Assembly (NCBI RefSeq): GCF_016860525.1
Contig: NZ_BNEA01000015.1
Span: 4,278,001-4,342,000, forward strand
Origin: Streptomyces rubradiris
Lineage (GTDB): Bacteria; Actinomycetota; Actinomycetes; Streptomycetales; Streptomycetaceae
Reading direction: 5' to 3'
DNA length: 64,000 bases
Below are positions 43,779 through 52,414 of the stretch, piece by piece; position 1 is the first letter of the stretch; each line of letters opens with the position of its first letter. Both the position numbers and the translations under genes were made by a program. A model generated the notes under the pieces. It was not told the DNA's origin, did not search any database, and saw only the letters and a program-made list of their open reading frames with translations.

Positions 43779-44576
43779 ATGCCAACAGCCAGGAAACGTG
43801 CGCGTAGTTACGACCCGGCCAAGACCCGGGCCGCCGTGTTCGCTCAGCTCGGCAACGTGCGGGAGGCCGTGCGGGGGTTGGACGAGGAGCGGCTCGGGCT
43901 GCCGACCCGGCTCGGGGAGTGGACCGTGCGGGAGCTGGTCGCGCACATCGGCATGGCCGTCACCGCCGTGCTGCGGGCCGCCGCCCGGCCGGCGCCGCCG
44001 AAGCAGGACGTGCGGCTGGTCGACTGGACCTTCGCCACGGCCGCCAACTCCGCCGCCATCGACGACTACACGCGCCGGCTCGCCGCCGAGCGCCCGGACC
44101 TCGACGGCTTCCTCGCCGAGACCGAGGACGGCCTGCGCGCCCTGCTGGCCGAGCACCCCGCCGGCCGGCTGCTGGAGACCAACGCGGGCGCCATGCCGCT
44201 GGACGACTACCTCGTCACCCGTACCGTCGAACTCGTCGTCCACACCGACGACCTGAACGCCGCCGTCCCGGACCTCGCCGTGCCGTACGACCGGCAGGCC
44301 CTGGCCGCCACCACCCGGCTGCTCGCCGACGCGCTGGCCGTCAAGGCGCCCGGCGGTTCCACCGAGGTGCGCGTGCCGCCGTACGCCGTCGTGCAGTGCG
44401 TGGAGGGGCCCCGGCACACCCGCGGCACCCCGCCCAACGTCGTGGAGACCGACCCGCTGACCTGGATCCGGCTCGCCACCGGCCGCCTGACCTGGGCGGA
44501 CGCCGTGGCCGGCGCGCAGGTCAGCGCCAGCGGGGAGCGGGCCGACCTCGGAGGGCTGCTGCCGCTGCTCGGATAG
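43779..44576 (+). CDS. Maleylpyruvate isomerase/DinB-fold family protein (TIGR03083-like)
   Basis: 265 aa. The N-terminal helical bundle has the metal-binding layout of mycothiol-dependent enzymes: GEWTVRELVAHIGMAVTAVL and VTRTVELVVHTDDLNAA supply His/Asp ligands. The C-terminal part (PPNVVETDPLTWIRLATGRLTWADAVAGAQVSASGERADLGGLLPLL) matches a sterol-carrier-like domain common in these actinobacterial proteins. The substrate is unknown. ATG 43779 has AGGG upstream; the frame opens earlier at 43743 without support. Confidence 0.85.
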   Translation: MPTARKRARSYDPAKTRAAVFAQLGNVREAVRGLDEERLGLPTRLGEWTVRELVAHIGMAVTAVLRAAARPAPPKQDVRLVDWTFATAANSAAIDDYTRRLAAERPDLDGFLAETEDGLRALLAEHPAGRLLETNAGAMPLDDYLVTRTVELVVHTDDLNAAVPDLAVPYDRQALAATTRLLADALAVKAPGGSTEVRVPPYAVVQCVEGPRHTRGTPPNVVETDPLTWIRLATGRLTWADAVAGAQVSASGERADLGGLLPLLG

Positions 44577-44611
44577 CGGAACCGGCGGCCCGCCGGGTGC
44601 GTCGAAACGGT

Positions 44612-45061
44612 ATGAAACGGCACAAGCAGTGGCTCGGAGCGGCGGCGATCCCCCTGGTGGTGGCCTGTGCCGCCGGAAAGGCGGACAGTGGTGCCATGGG
44701 CGCGAGCGAACCGGTGACCGGGGTGGAGTGGCGGGTCGAACGGGTCACCGTCGGCGGTGCGGACCTCGCCGCCCCCGCCGCCGCCTCCCCGCGCCTGCGC
44801 ATCGGCACCGACGGCAGCGCGGCCGGGAACCTCGGCTGCAACCGGTTCAGCGCCCGCGTCGGCGTGGACGGGGACCGGATCACCTTCGGGGCGCTGCGCA
44901 CCACCAAGATGGCCTGTGACCCCGAGCGGATGAGCTTCGAGCGGGCGCTCGCCAAGGCGCTGGACGGCCAGACGCTCACCGGCGCCGCCGAGCACGGCGG
45001 TCTCACCCTCACCACCGGTCACGGGGACCGCGTGCACCTCACCCGCGGCACTCCCGAATGA
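44612..45061 (+). CDS. META-domain lipoprotein (HslJ-like)
   Basis: 149 aa. The signal peptide ends in a lipobox PLVVAC (Cys 19). The META domain follows: TGVEWRVERVTVGGADL, RLRIGTDGSAAGNLGCNRFSARVGVDGDRITFGALRTTKMACDPERMSFERALAKAL, with the characteristic GCNRFS and TTKMAC segments. HslJ relatives in enterics affect novobiocin resistance; the function here is not known. ATG 44612 lies 35 nt after the upstream gene, so co-transcription is likely. Confidence 0.88.
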   Translation: MKRHKQWLGAAAIPLVVACAAGKADSGAMGASEPVTGVEWRVERVTVGGADLAAPAAASPRLRIGTDGSAAGNLGCNRFSARVGVDGDRITFGALRTTKMACDPERMSFERALAKALDGQTLTGAAEHGGLTLTTGHGDRVHLTRGTPE

Positions 45062-45226
45062 TGTGCGACACCTCACTCATCGCGGCGGCGAATCGTTCGT
45101 AATCGTCTGACAGCGGCCGGGCCCGGGATCTGCCGACTCGCCAGCTCGTAGCGCATGACCTGCGGAAACGCGAAAACCACCAACATGATCGGGGTGGCCG
45201 GACCGGTCGAGGGCACGTATCCCCAA

Positions 45227-45263
45227 TTCGGACCAGTGGACGACCTCGCCTACACTCGGTGGC
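45227..45263 (+). promoter_or_regulatory. Predicted purF promoter, leaderless
   Basis: TTCGGA (45227-45232), an 18-nt spacer and TACACT (45251-45256) are followed by 7 nt and the purF GTG. A start of transcription at the GTG itself would give a leaderless mRNA, consistent with the absence of a ribosome site. Confidence 0.5.
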
Positions 45264-46793
45264 GTGCCACGTGGTGACGGTCGACTCAATCACGATCTGC
45301 TTCCCGGCGAAAAGGGCCCCCAGGACGCTTGCGGCGTCTTCGGCGTCTGGGCTCCGGGCGAAGAGGTCGCAAAGCTCACGTACTTCGGGCTCTACGCCCT
45401 CCAGCACCGGGGTCAGGAATCCGCGGGAATCGCGGTCAGCAACGGCTCCCAGATCCTCGTCTTCAAGGACATGGGCCTGGTCTCCCAGGTCTTCGACGAA
45501 ACCTCGCTCGGTTCGCTCCAGGGTCACATCGCGGTCGGACACGCCCGCTACTCGACCACCGGCGCCTCCGTGTGGGAGAACGCCCAGCCGACGTTCCGCG
45601 CCACCGCGCACGGCTCCATCGCGCTCGGCCACAACGGCAACCTGGTCAACACGGCGCAGCTCGCCGAGATGGTCGCCGCCCTGCCCAACGACAACAACAG
45701 CCGCTCCACCCGGGTCGCGGCCACCAACGACACCGACCTGCTGACGGCCCTGCTGGCCGCCCAGGCCGACGAGGACGGCAAGCCGCTCACCGTCGAGGAG
45801 GCCGCCCACGCGGTGCTCCCGAAGGCGCGCGGTGCCTTCTCGCTCGTCTTCATGGACGAGCACACCCTCTACGCCGCCCGTGACCCGCAGGGCATCCGCC
45901 CGCTGGTCCTCGGCCGCCTGGAGCGCGGCTGGGTGGTCGCCTCCGAGTCCGCCGCCCTGGACATCACCGGCGCCAGCTTCGTGCGCGAGATCGAGCCGGG
46001 CGAGTTCGTCGCCATCGACGAGAACGGCCTGCGCAGCTCGCGATTCGCGGATGCGAAGCCCAAGGGCTGTGTCTTCGAGTACGTGTACCTGGCCCGCCCG
46101 GACACCGACATCGCCGGCCGCAACGTGTACCTCTCCCGCGTGGAGATGGGCCGCCGGCTGGCCAAGGAATCCCCGGTCGAGGCCGACCTGGTCATAGCGA
46201 CCCCGGAGTCCGGCACCCCGGCCGCCATCGGCTACGCGGAAGCCTCCGGCATCCCCTTCGGCGCCGGCCTGGTGAAGAACGCCTACGTCGGCCGGACCTT
46301 CATCCAGCCCTCGCAGACCATCCGCCAGCTGGGCATCCGGCTGAAGCTGAACCCGCTGAAGGAAGTCATCAAGGGCAAGCGCCTGGTCGTTGTGGACGAC
46401 TCGATCGTGCGCGGCAACACCCAGCGCGCCCTGGTCCGCATGCTCCGCGAGGCGGGCGCCGCCGAGGTGCACATCCGGATCTCCTCGCCGCCCGTGAAGT
46501 GGCCCTGCTTCTTCGGCATCGACTTCGCCACCCGCGCGGAGCTGATCGCCAACGGCATGAGCATCGAGGAGATCGGCACCAGCCTCGGCGCCGACTCCCT
46601 CGCCTACATCTCCCTCGACGGCATGATCGAGGCGACCACGATCGCCAAGCCGAACCTGTGCCGCGCCTGCTTCGACGGCGAGTACCCGATGGAGCTGCCG
46701 GACCCCGAGCTGCTCGGCAAGCAGCTGCTGGAGACCGAGCTGGCCGCCGGTCCCGCCGCCACGGCCGCGGCCGACGCGATCCGCCGCCCGTAA
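45264..46793 (+). CDS. purF: Amidophosphoribosyltransferase
   Basis: 509 aa. The first committed step of purine synthesis: PRPP plus glutamine to phosphoribosylamine. A short propeptide ends at QDA; Cys23 (CGVFGVWAPG) becomes the N-terminal glutaminase nucleophile after processing. Other motifs: LYALQHRGQESAGIAV, GHNGNLVNTAQL and the PRPP loop LVVVDDSIVRGNTQRALV. Cysteines near the end (SSPPVKWPCFFG, PNLCRACFDGEYP) are those that hold the 4Fe-4S cluster in Bacillus-type PurF. GTG 45264 appears leaderless. purM follows 36 nt downstream. Confidence 0.97.
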   Translation: MPRGDGRLNHDLLPGEKGPQDACGVFGVWAPGEEVAKLTYFGLYALQHRGQESAGIAVSNGSQILVFKDMGLVSQVFDETSLGSLQGHIAVGHARYSTTGASVWENAQPTFRATAHGSIALGHNGNLVNTAQLAEMVAALPNDNNSRSTRVAATNDTDLLTALLAAQADEDGKPLTVEEAAHAVLPKARGAFSLVFMDEHTLYAARDPQGIRPLVLGRLERGWVVASESAALDITGASFVREIEPGEFVAIDENGLRSSRFADAKPKGCVFEYVYLARPDTDIAGRNVYLSRVEMGRRLAKESPVEADLVIATPESGTPAAIGYAEASGIPFGAGLVKNAYVGRTFIQPSQTIRQLGIRLKLNPLKEVIKGKRLVVVDDSIVRGNTQRALVRMLREAGAAEVHIRISSPPVKWPCFFGIDFATRAELIANGMSIEEIGTSLGADSLAYISLDGMIEATTIAKPNLCRACFDGEYPMELPDPELLGKQLLETELAAGPAATAAADAIRRP

Positions 46794-46829
46794 CACCCCC
46801 CGCAGTACGACACGAAAGCTCTCACAGCC

Positions 46830-47894
46830 ATGTCTGAGACAACTGGTGCCAGCTACGCAGCGGCGGGCGTCGACATCGAGGCGGGCGACCGCGCCGTCGA
46901 GCTCATGAAGGAGTGGGTGAAGAAGACCCGGCGCCCCGAGGTGCTGGGCGGCCTCGGCGGCTTCGCCGGGCTCTTCGACGCCTCCGCCCTCAAGCGCTAC
47001 GAACGCCCCCTGCTGGCCTCCGCCACGGACGGCGTCGGCACGAAGGTCGACATCGCCCGCCGCATGGGCGTCTACGACACCATCGGCCACGACCTGGTCG
47101 CCATGGTCATGGACGACATCGTGGTGTGCGGCGCCGAGCCGCTGTTCATGACCGACTACATCTGCGTCGGCAAGGTCCACCCCGAGCGGGTCGCGGCCAT
47201 CGTCAAGGGCATCGCCGAGGGCTGCGTGCTGGCCGGCTGCGCCCTGGTGGGCGGTGAGACGGCCGAACACCCGGGCCTGCTGGGCGAGGACGACTTCGAC
47301 GTCGCCGGGGCCGGTACGGGCGTCGTGGAGGCCGACCGGCTGCTGGGCGCCGATCGCATCCGCACGGGCGACGCGGTGATCGCCATGGCTTCCTCCGGGC
47401 TTCACTCGAACGGGTACTCCCTGGTCCGCCACGTCCTGCTGGACCGCGCCGGGCTGTCCCTGGAGTCGGAGATCGCGGAGCTGGGCCGCGGCCTCGGCGA
47501 GGAGCTGCTGGAGCCGACGAAGATCTACTCGCTGGACTGCCTGGCCCTCACCCGCACCGCCGAGGTGCACGCCTTCAGCCACATCACCGGCGGCGGGCTC
47601 GCGGCGAACCTGGCCCGGGTGATCCCGGACGGCCTGCACGCGGTGGTCGACCGCTCCACCTGGACCCCGGGCGCGATCTTCGACCTGGTCGGCAAGACCG
47701 GCAACGTCGAGCGCCTGGAGCTGGAGAAGACCCTCAACATGGGCGTCGGCATGATGGCGATCGTCCCGCCGGAGTCGGTCGAGGTGGCCCTCACGACCCT
47801 GGCCGACCGGGGTGTCGACGCCTGGGTGGCCGGCGAGATCACCGAGCGCGGCGAGAAGACGACGGGCGCCGATCTGGTCGGTGACTACGCGTAA
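46830..47894 (+). CDS. purM: AIR synthetase (phosphoribosylformylglycinamidine cyclo-ligase)
   Basis: 354 aa. It converts FGAM to AIR with ATP. Motifs: SYAAAGVDIEAGDRAVELMK, LLASATDGVGTKVDIARRMG, HDLVAMVMDDIVVCGAEPLFMTDYICVGKV, GCALVGGETAEHPGL and FSHITGGGLAANLARVIPDGLHAVVDRSTWTPGAIFDLV. It is in an operon with purF (36-nt gap) and ends convergent with the DUF3073 gene. Confidence 0.98.
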   Translation: MSETTGASYAAAGVDIEAGDRAVELMKEWVKKTRRPEVLGGLGGFAGLFDASALKRYERPLLASATDGVGTKVDIARRMGVYDTIGHDLVAMVMDDIVVCGAEPLFMTDYICVGKVHPERVAAIVKGIAEGCVLAGCALVGGETAEHPGLLGEDDFDVAGAGTGVVEADRLLGADRIRTGDAVIAMASSGLHSNGYSLVRHVLLDRAGLSLESEIAELGRGLGEELLEPTKIYSLDCLALTRTAEVHAFSHITGGGLAANLARVIPDGLHAVVDRSTWTPGAIFDLVGKTGNVERLELEKTLNMGVGMMAIVPPESVEVALTTLADRGVDAWVAGEITERGEKTTGADLVGDYA

Positions 47895-47994
47895 GGCCGG
47901 GACGCGGGGCCCCGGCCCCGCGACGGCAGCACAAAACCCGGTCCGGTGCTACGGCCCCGGGACCGGGAAAGTGCAATGAAGCCCGCTGCAAGCG

Positions 47995-48240
47995 TTATGC
48001 GCCGCGACGGTGCTGCTGAGGACCCTCGTCCTCCTCGTCGTCGTCCTCATAGAGGTCGGCGTACCGTGCATACAGGTCGTCGTCGTGCTCATCGTCCTCG
48101 AAACGGTCGCCGTTCGGCGACTGGTTCGACGTCGATGCGCCCAGCTCCTCGGCCAGGCGTGAGAGGTCCGTCCCACCGCTGTTGTACTTCAGCTGGCGGG
48201 CGACCTTCGTCTGCTTGGCCTTGGCCCGGCCGCGCCCCAT
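47995..48240 (-). CDS. DUF3073-family protein
   Basis: 81 aa. MGRGRAKAKQTKVARQLKYNSGGTDLSRLAEELGAS is the conserved actinobacterial DUF3073 head: basic, possibly nucleic-acid binding. It is followed by a strongly acidic tail (FEDDEHDDDLYARYADLYEDDDEEDEG) and a basic end. The function is unknown. ATG 48240. The 290-bp gap to vdh (48241-48530) contains an A+T-richer segment near 48435-48455 likely to be promoter DNA and no gene I can support. Confidence 0.92.
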   Translation of the reverse strand: MGRGRAKAKQTKVARQLKYNSGGTDLSRLAEELGASTSNQSPNGDRFEDDEHDDDLYARYADLYEDDDEEDEGPQQHRRGA

Positions 48241-48530
48241 GGCTCGACCCCCTCAACGACGGGGCTCGACGGCCCCAGAGTCTGACACGCGTTCATGATC
48301 TGGAACGGACTCTCCGTGGAGAGGCCGGTCCGTAGGGCTTCCACGGTACCTGAGCCCGCGCCCATACGGTACGTCGCCCGCAGCACGCGCGTGTGCCCAG
48401 GACCTTCGAGGCGCCCCGTCCTCGCTGGTCAGTGGCGATTTTAACCACTTATCGGGGAACGACCCGCCGGGGGAAGTGAGAGTTCTCTCGAAGTTCCCGC
48501 CGACGGGTACCGCGCATATGTACGAAACCA

Positions 48531-49637
48531 CTAGCGCGCGGTGCGGCCGGCGCGGGCGTCGGTCATCCGCTGCTCGGCGATCCGGTCGGCCGCGGCGGCC
48601 GGCGGAATCCCGTCTTCCTTCGCACGTGCGAATATGGCCAGCGTGGTGTCGAAGATCTCCGACGCCTTCGCCTTGCACCGGTCGAAGTCGAACCCGTGCA
48701 GTTCGTCGGCCACCTGGATGACCCCGCCGGCGTTCACCACGTAGTCAGGCGCGTAGAGGATCCCGCGGTCGGCGAGGTCCTTCTCCACGCCCGGGTGGGC
48801 GAGCTGGTTGTTGGCCGCCCCGCACACCACCTTGGCGGTGAGCACCGGCACGGACAGGTCGTTCAGCGCGCCGCCGAGCGCGCAGGGCGCGTAGACGTCC
48901 AGGCCCTCGACCCGGATCAGCGCCTCGGTGTCGGCGACGGCCCGCACGCCCTCGGGGTGCTGGTCGAGGATGCGCCGGACGGCGTCGGCGCGCACGTCGG
49001 TGATCACGACCTCGGCGCCCTCGTCCCGCAGGTGCCGCACCAGGTGGTGGCCGACCTTGCCGACGCCGGCGATGCCGACCGTGCGACCGCGCAGCGAGGG
49101 GTCGCCCCACAGGTGCTGGGCGGAGGCGCGCATGCCCTGGTAGACACCGAAGGCGGTGAGCACCGAGGAGTCGCCGGCCCCACCGTTCTCGGGGGAGCGG
49201 CCGGTGGTCCAGCGGCACTCGCGGGCCACGACGTCCATGTCCGCGACGTAGGTGCCGACGTCGCAGGCGGTGACGTAGCGCCCGCCGAGGGAGGCGACCA
49301 TGCGCCCGTAGGCGAGCAGCAGGTCCTCGGTCTTGTCGCGCTCCGGGTCGCCGACGATCACGGCCTTGCCGCCGCCGTGGTCCAGTCCGGCCATGGCGTT
49401 CTTGTACGACATCCCGCGCGCGAGGTTCAGGGCGTCCGCGACGGCCTCGGCCTCGGTGGCGTACGGGTAGAAGCGCGTGCCGCCGAGGGCGGGGCCCAGG
49501 GCGGTGGAGTGGATGGCGATCACGGCCTTGAGGCCGCTGGCGCGGTCCTGGCAGAGCACGACCTGCTCATGGCCGCCCTGGTCGGAGTGGAACAGGGTGT
49601 GCAGGACATCGGCAGGCGCGCCGGTTACGTCGGTCAC
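48531..49637 (-). CDS. vdh: Valine (branched-chain amino acid) dehydrogenase
   Basis: 368 aa Glu/Leu/Phe/Val dehydrogenase. It oxidatively deaminates valine (and leucine/isoleucine) to the 2-oxoacid with NAD+, feeding branched acyl-CoA precursors of polyketides and fatty acids. Motifs: [26 protein letters not shown] with the catalytic Lys, [17 protein letters not shown], Rossmann [16 protein letters not shown] and [14 protein letters not shown] 49637 is preceded by GGAG at 8 nt. The position between purM and bldC matches my memory of Streptomyces vdh. Confidence 0.94.
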   Translation of the reverse strand: MTDVTGAPADVLHTLFHSDQGGHEQVVLCQDRASGLKAVIAIHSTALGPALGGTRFYPYATEAEAVADALNLARGMSYKNAMAGLDHGGGKAVIVGDPERDKTEDLLLAYGRMVASLGGRYVTACDVGTYVADMDVVARECRWTTGRSPENGGAGDSSVLTAFGVYQGMRASAQHLWGDPSLRGRTVGIAGVGKVGHHLVRHLRDEGAEVVITDVRADAVRRILDQHPEGVRAVADTEALIRVEGLDVYAPCALGGALNDLSVPVLTAKVVCGAANNQLAHPGVEKDLADRGILYAPDYVVNAGGVIQVADELHGFDFDRCKAKASEIFDTTLAIFARAKEDGIPPAAAADRIAEQRMTDARAGRTAR

Positions 49638-49836
49638 TGTGGTGACTCCTGTGTACTAGCGGCGAGTGGGGTCGGTCCCCGTACGGGTGGCGGGGAGCCG
49701 TGGCATGAGCGTAGAGCCTCGGCCCCGTCACCATCCGCTCAGTGTTCAGGATCACTCTCCGGGGCCCGCCGCGCACGCATGTCCGTGGCACGATTTGCAG
49801 TGGTTTCGAGCCGGGCCCGATGGGGAGGGAGCAGGC

Positions 49837-50679
49837 GTGCCCAAGGTGTCCTCCGTGGTCGTCCCCTATGCCGCGTACCTGCGTGTGTACGAGCCGCTGG
49901 GCGCCTTCCCGGAGCCGGAGCGCGGCCACTGGGCGCGCTACGCCCGCCGCCCCGACCGTCCCTCCTACCAGGACGAACTGCGGCGTTCCCTGGCCGACTT
50001 GGTGGCCACCCCGCCGATCGCGGTGCCGGTGCACGAGAGCGGCGACGCCTTCGTGCTGGAGGTGGACGGGATCGTCTGCGTGTGCCCCTGGCGGACCCGG
50101 CTGCGCGGCTGGCAGGCCCTGGACGGCCTCGCGGAGGAGCTGCCCCCGCCGGTGCTGGACGCGGTGCTGCCGCCGGTGGTGCGCCGGCAGGCGGCCCAGG
50201 ACTACGAGCGCTGGCTGGCCCGCAACCCCGACGCCCGGCCGTGGATCCGCACGGCGACCTGGCAGGTGCCGCTGAACTGGTTCGTGCTGGTCTCGGACGA
50301 GGAGCGGCGGTACGACAAGGGGACCGCCGACGTGCCCCCGGTGCTGCGCTACCGCACCCCGATGGTGCAGGCCCGGCGCCGGGTGGCGCGGGCGCTGCGC
50401 ACCCTGCGGGACACCGTCGAGGAGGGGCCGCTGGTCGACGGCGTGACGGACGTCGGCCGCTGGCTGGAGGAGTTCCACCCGCGCTCCCTGGTGGAGCTGG
50501 ACTACGGCGGGCTGGTGCACGTGCTGCCGGCGGGCGAGCTGGAGGACGACCACTCGGCGGCGGACGTGGCGGCCGGCATCGAGGCGCTGCGCCGGGGTGA
50601 CGGGGTGGCCGCGGGCGAGGCGTACGGGCGGCTGGTGGAGCGCTGGCGGGCGGTCAGGGACCGGCGTTCCGCGAACTGA
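49837..50679 (+). CDS. Conserved Streptomyces protein of unknown function
   Basis: 280 aa. No named domain is recognised. It is soluble and rich in Arg/Trp: VPKVSSVVVPYAAYLRVYEPLGAFPEPERGHWARYARRPDRPSYQDELRRSLADLVATPPIAVPVHESGDAFVLEVDGIVCVCPWRTRLRGW, then TWQVPLNWFVLVSDEERRY and a helical C-terminus. GGGAGGGAG lies before GTG 49837; the open frame upstream to 49666 is not supported. It is divergent from vdh and lies upstream of bldC, a position kept in other Streptomyces by memory. No transmembrane segment. Confidence 0.8.
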   Translation: MPKVSSVVVPYAAYLRVYEPLGAFPEPERGHWARYARRPDRPSYQDELRRSLADLVATPPIAVPVHESGDAFVLEVDGIVCVCPWRTRLRGWQALDGLAEELPPPVLDAVLPPVVRRQAAQDYERWLARNPDARPWIRTATWQVPLNWFVLVSDEERRYDKGTADVPPVLRYRTPMVQARRRVARALRTLRDTVEEGPLVDGVTDVGRWLEEFHPRSLVELDYGGLVHVLPAGELEDDHSAADVAAGIEALRRGDGVAAGEAYGRLVERWRAVRDRRSAN

Positions 50680-50937
50680 GTGGCGCGCGTCACAGTCAAA
50701 CAGGCATCGGAAGACGTACGTTCTACCTCGCTTGACCACCTGACGGGACGTTGGACACGATCTGGACTTTTGTCCCAAGGGTGATGGACCGCACTTACAA
50801 GGCCCTTGCCCTGGATGCCACCCCTCGTGCCAAAATAGGACAAGGAGTCCGGGGAGGGCTCCGTCCGTCCAACTATGCTCCACTATGGTCGGAATCTCAG
50901 CATTGCACGCTTTGGGGGGTCCGGTGACTCCTGAACG

Positions 50938-50962
50938 CCACTGTGACTGATCGTCACAGTGG
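50938..50962. promoter_or_regulatory. Perfect 25-bp palindrome upstream of bldC
   Basis: CCACTGTGAC (50938-50947), spacer TGATC, GTCACAGTGG (50953-50962). All ten base pairs match. It lies 237 bp before the bldC start. The TGTGA...TCACA core resembles Crp-like sites but has a 7-nt centre in place of 6. Confidence 0.7.
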
Positions 50963-51160
50963 AGTAACTGTCCGCTATGGCATGGTCCATCGGCTTCCGT
51001 CGCTGATGAACACCTGGGAGGGCAATTCCATCGGTTTGGCCGACGCGGCTGGACAGATGGTGTAGTTGTAGTGCCGAGGACAAGCCGTTCGTCCTATAAC
51101 CGACTCGACTCGCGTCCGCCATTTCGGGCAACGCGGGTCAAGGTGCAGAATTTAGAGGAA

Positions 51161-51182
51161 AGAACCGAGAAGGTTCGGTTCT
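51161..51182 (+). promoter_or_regulatory. Hairpin in the bldC 5' leader
   Basis: AGAACCGA (51161-51168) pairs with TCGGTTCT (51175-51182), loop GAAGGT. It ends about 4 nt before the GAGGAGG ribosome site, so it could influence access to it. Confidence 0.45.
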
Positions 51183-51198
51183 CCCGAGGAGGCCGCTC

Positions 51199-51405
51199 AT
51201 GACCGCTCGCACCCCTGATGCCGAGCCGCTGCTGACCCCCGCTGAGGTCGCCACCATGTTCCGCGTCGACCCCAAGACGGTCACGCGGTGGGCGAAGGCC
51301 GGCAAGCTCACGTCCATCCGCACGCTCGGTGGGCACCGCCGCTACCGCGAGGCGGAGGTCCGGGCGCTGCTGGCGGGCATCCCGCAGCAGCGCAGCGAGG
51401 CCTGA
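51199..51405 (+). CDS. bldC: Developmental regulator BldC (MerR-like DNA-binding protein)
   Basis: 68 aa, a stand-alone MerR-type winged-helix domain: LLTPAEVATMFRVDPKTVTRWAKAGKLTSIRTLGGHRRYREAEVRALLAG. BldC acts early in development, holding back sporulation and early antibiotic genes, and binds direct repeats cooperatively as head-to-tail multimers. Length and sequence match BldC as I remember it. GAGGAGG precedes ATG 51199. It is a single gene followed by a strong terminator. Confidence 0.96.
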   Translation: MTARTPDAEPLLTPAEVATMFRVDPKTVTRWAKAGKLTSIRTLGGHRRYREAEVRALLAGIPQQRSEA

Positions 51406-51553
51406 ACAACCGCATAACCGGGCAAGGCGGACGGTCCCCCAACCGTCCGGGGCGCCCGAAACCCTAGCTCCAAGCGACGCGGGTCCTGCCCCAACAGGCC
51501 CCACGCCCAAGCCGATGAGAACGCCGTAGGCATACGGCACAGGGTGCGTCGTC

Positions 51554-51593
51554 GATCGCGCTGGACTCCGCCGGGTCCAGCGCGATCTTTTTT
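51554..51593 (+). terminator. Intrinsic terminator downstream of bldC
   Basis: A 13-bp perfect stem (51554-51566 with 51575-51587) is followed by six T residues, rare for Streptomyces and clearly rho-independent. It lies about 150 nt past the bldC stop. The rest of the 51406-51866 gap holds no gene I can support. Confidence 0.92.
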
Positions 51594-51866
51594 GTGTGCG
51601 GGCCGGGACCGGGGGCGGCGCTTGTGAGCGTCCTTGTCGGACTCTGGGGAGGCCTGTCGGAACAGCTGTGTGCGAGGCCGGGGCGGAGTGCAATTGCACA
51701 TATTAAATTGACCTGTTGTAGGGAGGGGGTAAGTTCCCCTGTTTCCCGAAGTCGTGCGGTGACTCCCGTCACACTGCGGGACGCTTGCCGCTCGCGGCTC
51801 GCATGGGTTAAAGGGAAGCTTCGGTTCCAGATTCCCACGCCTGTACGGGTGTTGGGGCCCGCGGGG

Positions 51867-52058
51867 TCATCCGCGGCGGCGGTCCTCGGCCTCGGTGGTC
51901 TCCCGCTCGCCCTCCTGGCCCCGCGGGCCGGCGGCCATCGCCAGCCGCAGCAGGTGGTGGCAGACGGGACAGTGGCGGGTGAGGTGCCGGTAGGACGAGG
52001 CGGCCGACAGGTGGGCTCTCAGAAGCGCTCGCGTCTCGTGCCTGACCGACGCCGCCAT
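51867..52058 (-). CDS. DUF6274-family small protein
   Basis: 63 aa. MAASVRHETRALLRAHLSAASSYRHLTRHCPVCHHLLRLAM contains a CPxC with flanking His residues, suggesting metal binding. The tail is charged and disordered. GGAGGTGG precedes ATG 52058, a strong ribosome site. It lies between bldC and hrpA, and I recall a DUF6274 gene at this place in Streptomyces. The function is unknown. Confidence 0.8.
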   Translation of the reverse strand: MAASVRHETRALLRAHLSAASSYRHLTRHCPVCHHLLRLAMAAGPRGQEGERETTEAEDRRRG

Positions 52059-52153
52059 ACGCCACCTCCAGGGGCCGCACAGGAGGAACGGGCCCTGCTC
52101 CCTGGGTACCGGCGGAATGAGGCACCGTCAAGGCCGCACGCCGACACGCGAAA

Positions 52154-52185
52154 CGTGAAGGGCCCCCTTTCGGTGGCCCTTCACG
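52154..52185. terminator. Hairpin between DUF6274 gene and tRNA-Asp
   Basis: CGTGAAGGGCC (52154-52164) pairs perfectly with 52175-52185. It lies downstream of the tRNA-Asp terminator on the minus strand and just upstream of the DUF6274 gene, so it may insulate that gene. Confidence 0.6.
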
Positions 52186-52202
52186 GCAAGCGGACGCACG
52201 AG

Positions 52203-52236
52203 TGAGGCCCGCGTCCCTTGCGGGATGCGGGCCTCA
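52203..52236 (-). terminator. Terminator of tRNA-Asp(GTC) copy 1
   Basis: A 15-bp stem with one G.T wobble (52203-52217 with 52222-52236) begins 11 nt past the tRNA 3' end. Confidence 0.8.
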
Positions 52237-52246
52237 TAACTCTCTG

Positions 52247-52321
52247 CGGTCCTGACGGGATTTGAACCCGCGGCCTCCACCTTGACAGGGTGGCGAGCAC
52301 TCCAAACTGCTCCACAGGACC
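52247..52321 (-). tRNA. tRNA-Asp(GTC), copy 1
   Basis: 75 nt. Acceptor GGTCCTG/CAGGACC carries discriminator G. The anticodon loop gives GTC; T-loop GTTCAAATC. No CCA is encoded. The sequence matches the copy at 58877. Confidence 0.95.
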
Positions 52322-52414
52322 TTGCTCGCGGCGCTTGTTCGTGCGTTGCGCTGCGAGAAGGACTGTACAGGAGGGTGAGGCCTCCGGTCGAACTCACCCT
52401 CCGTACCCGGGAGG

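Larger units (their letters stand above)
50680..51198. other. bldC upstream region (519 bp, non-coding)
   Basis: This is an unusually long gap for this chromosome, A+T-richer than its surroundings. It contains the 25-bp palindrome at 50938-50962, a hairpin at 51161-51182 just before the bldC ribosome site (CGAGGAGG), and a possible 19-codon mini-ORF beginning ATGAACACCTGGGAG (51006). I cannot place a promoter with confidence. Confidence 0.6.

Noticed and set aside
51006..51065. 19-codon mini-ORF upstream of bldC
   Set aside because: ATG with no ribosome site in non-coding DNA; cannot be told from chance.
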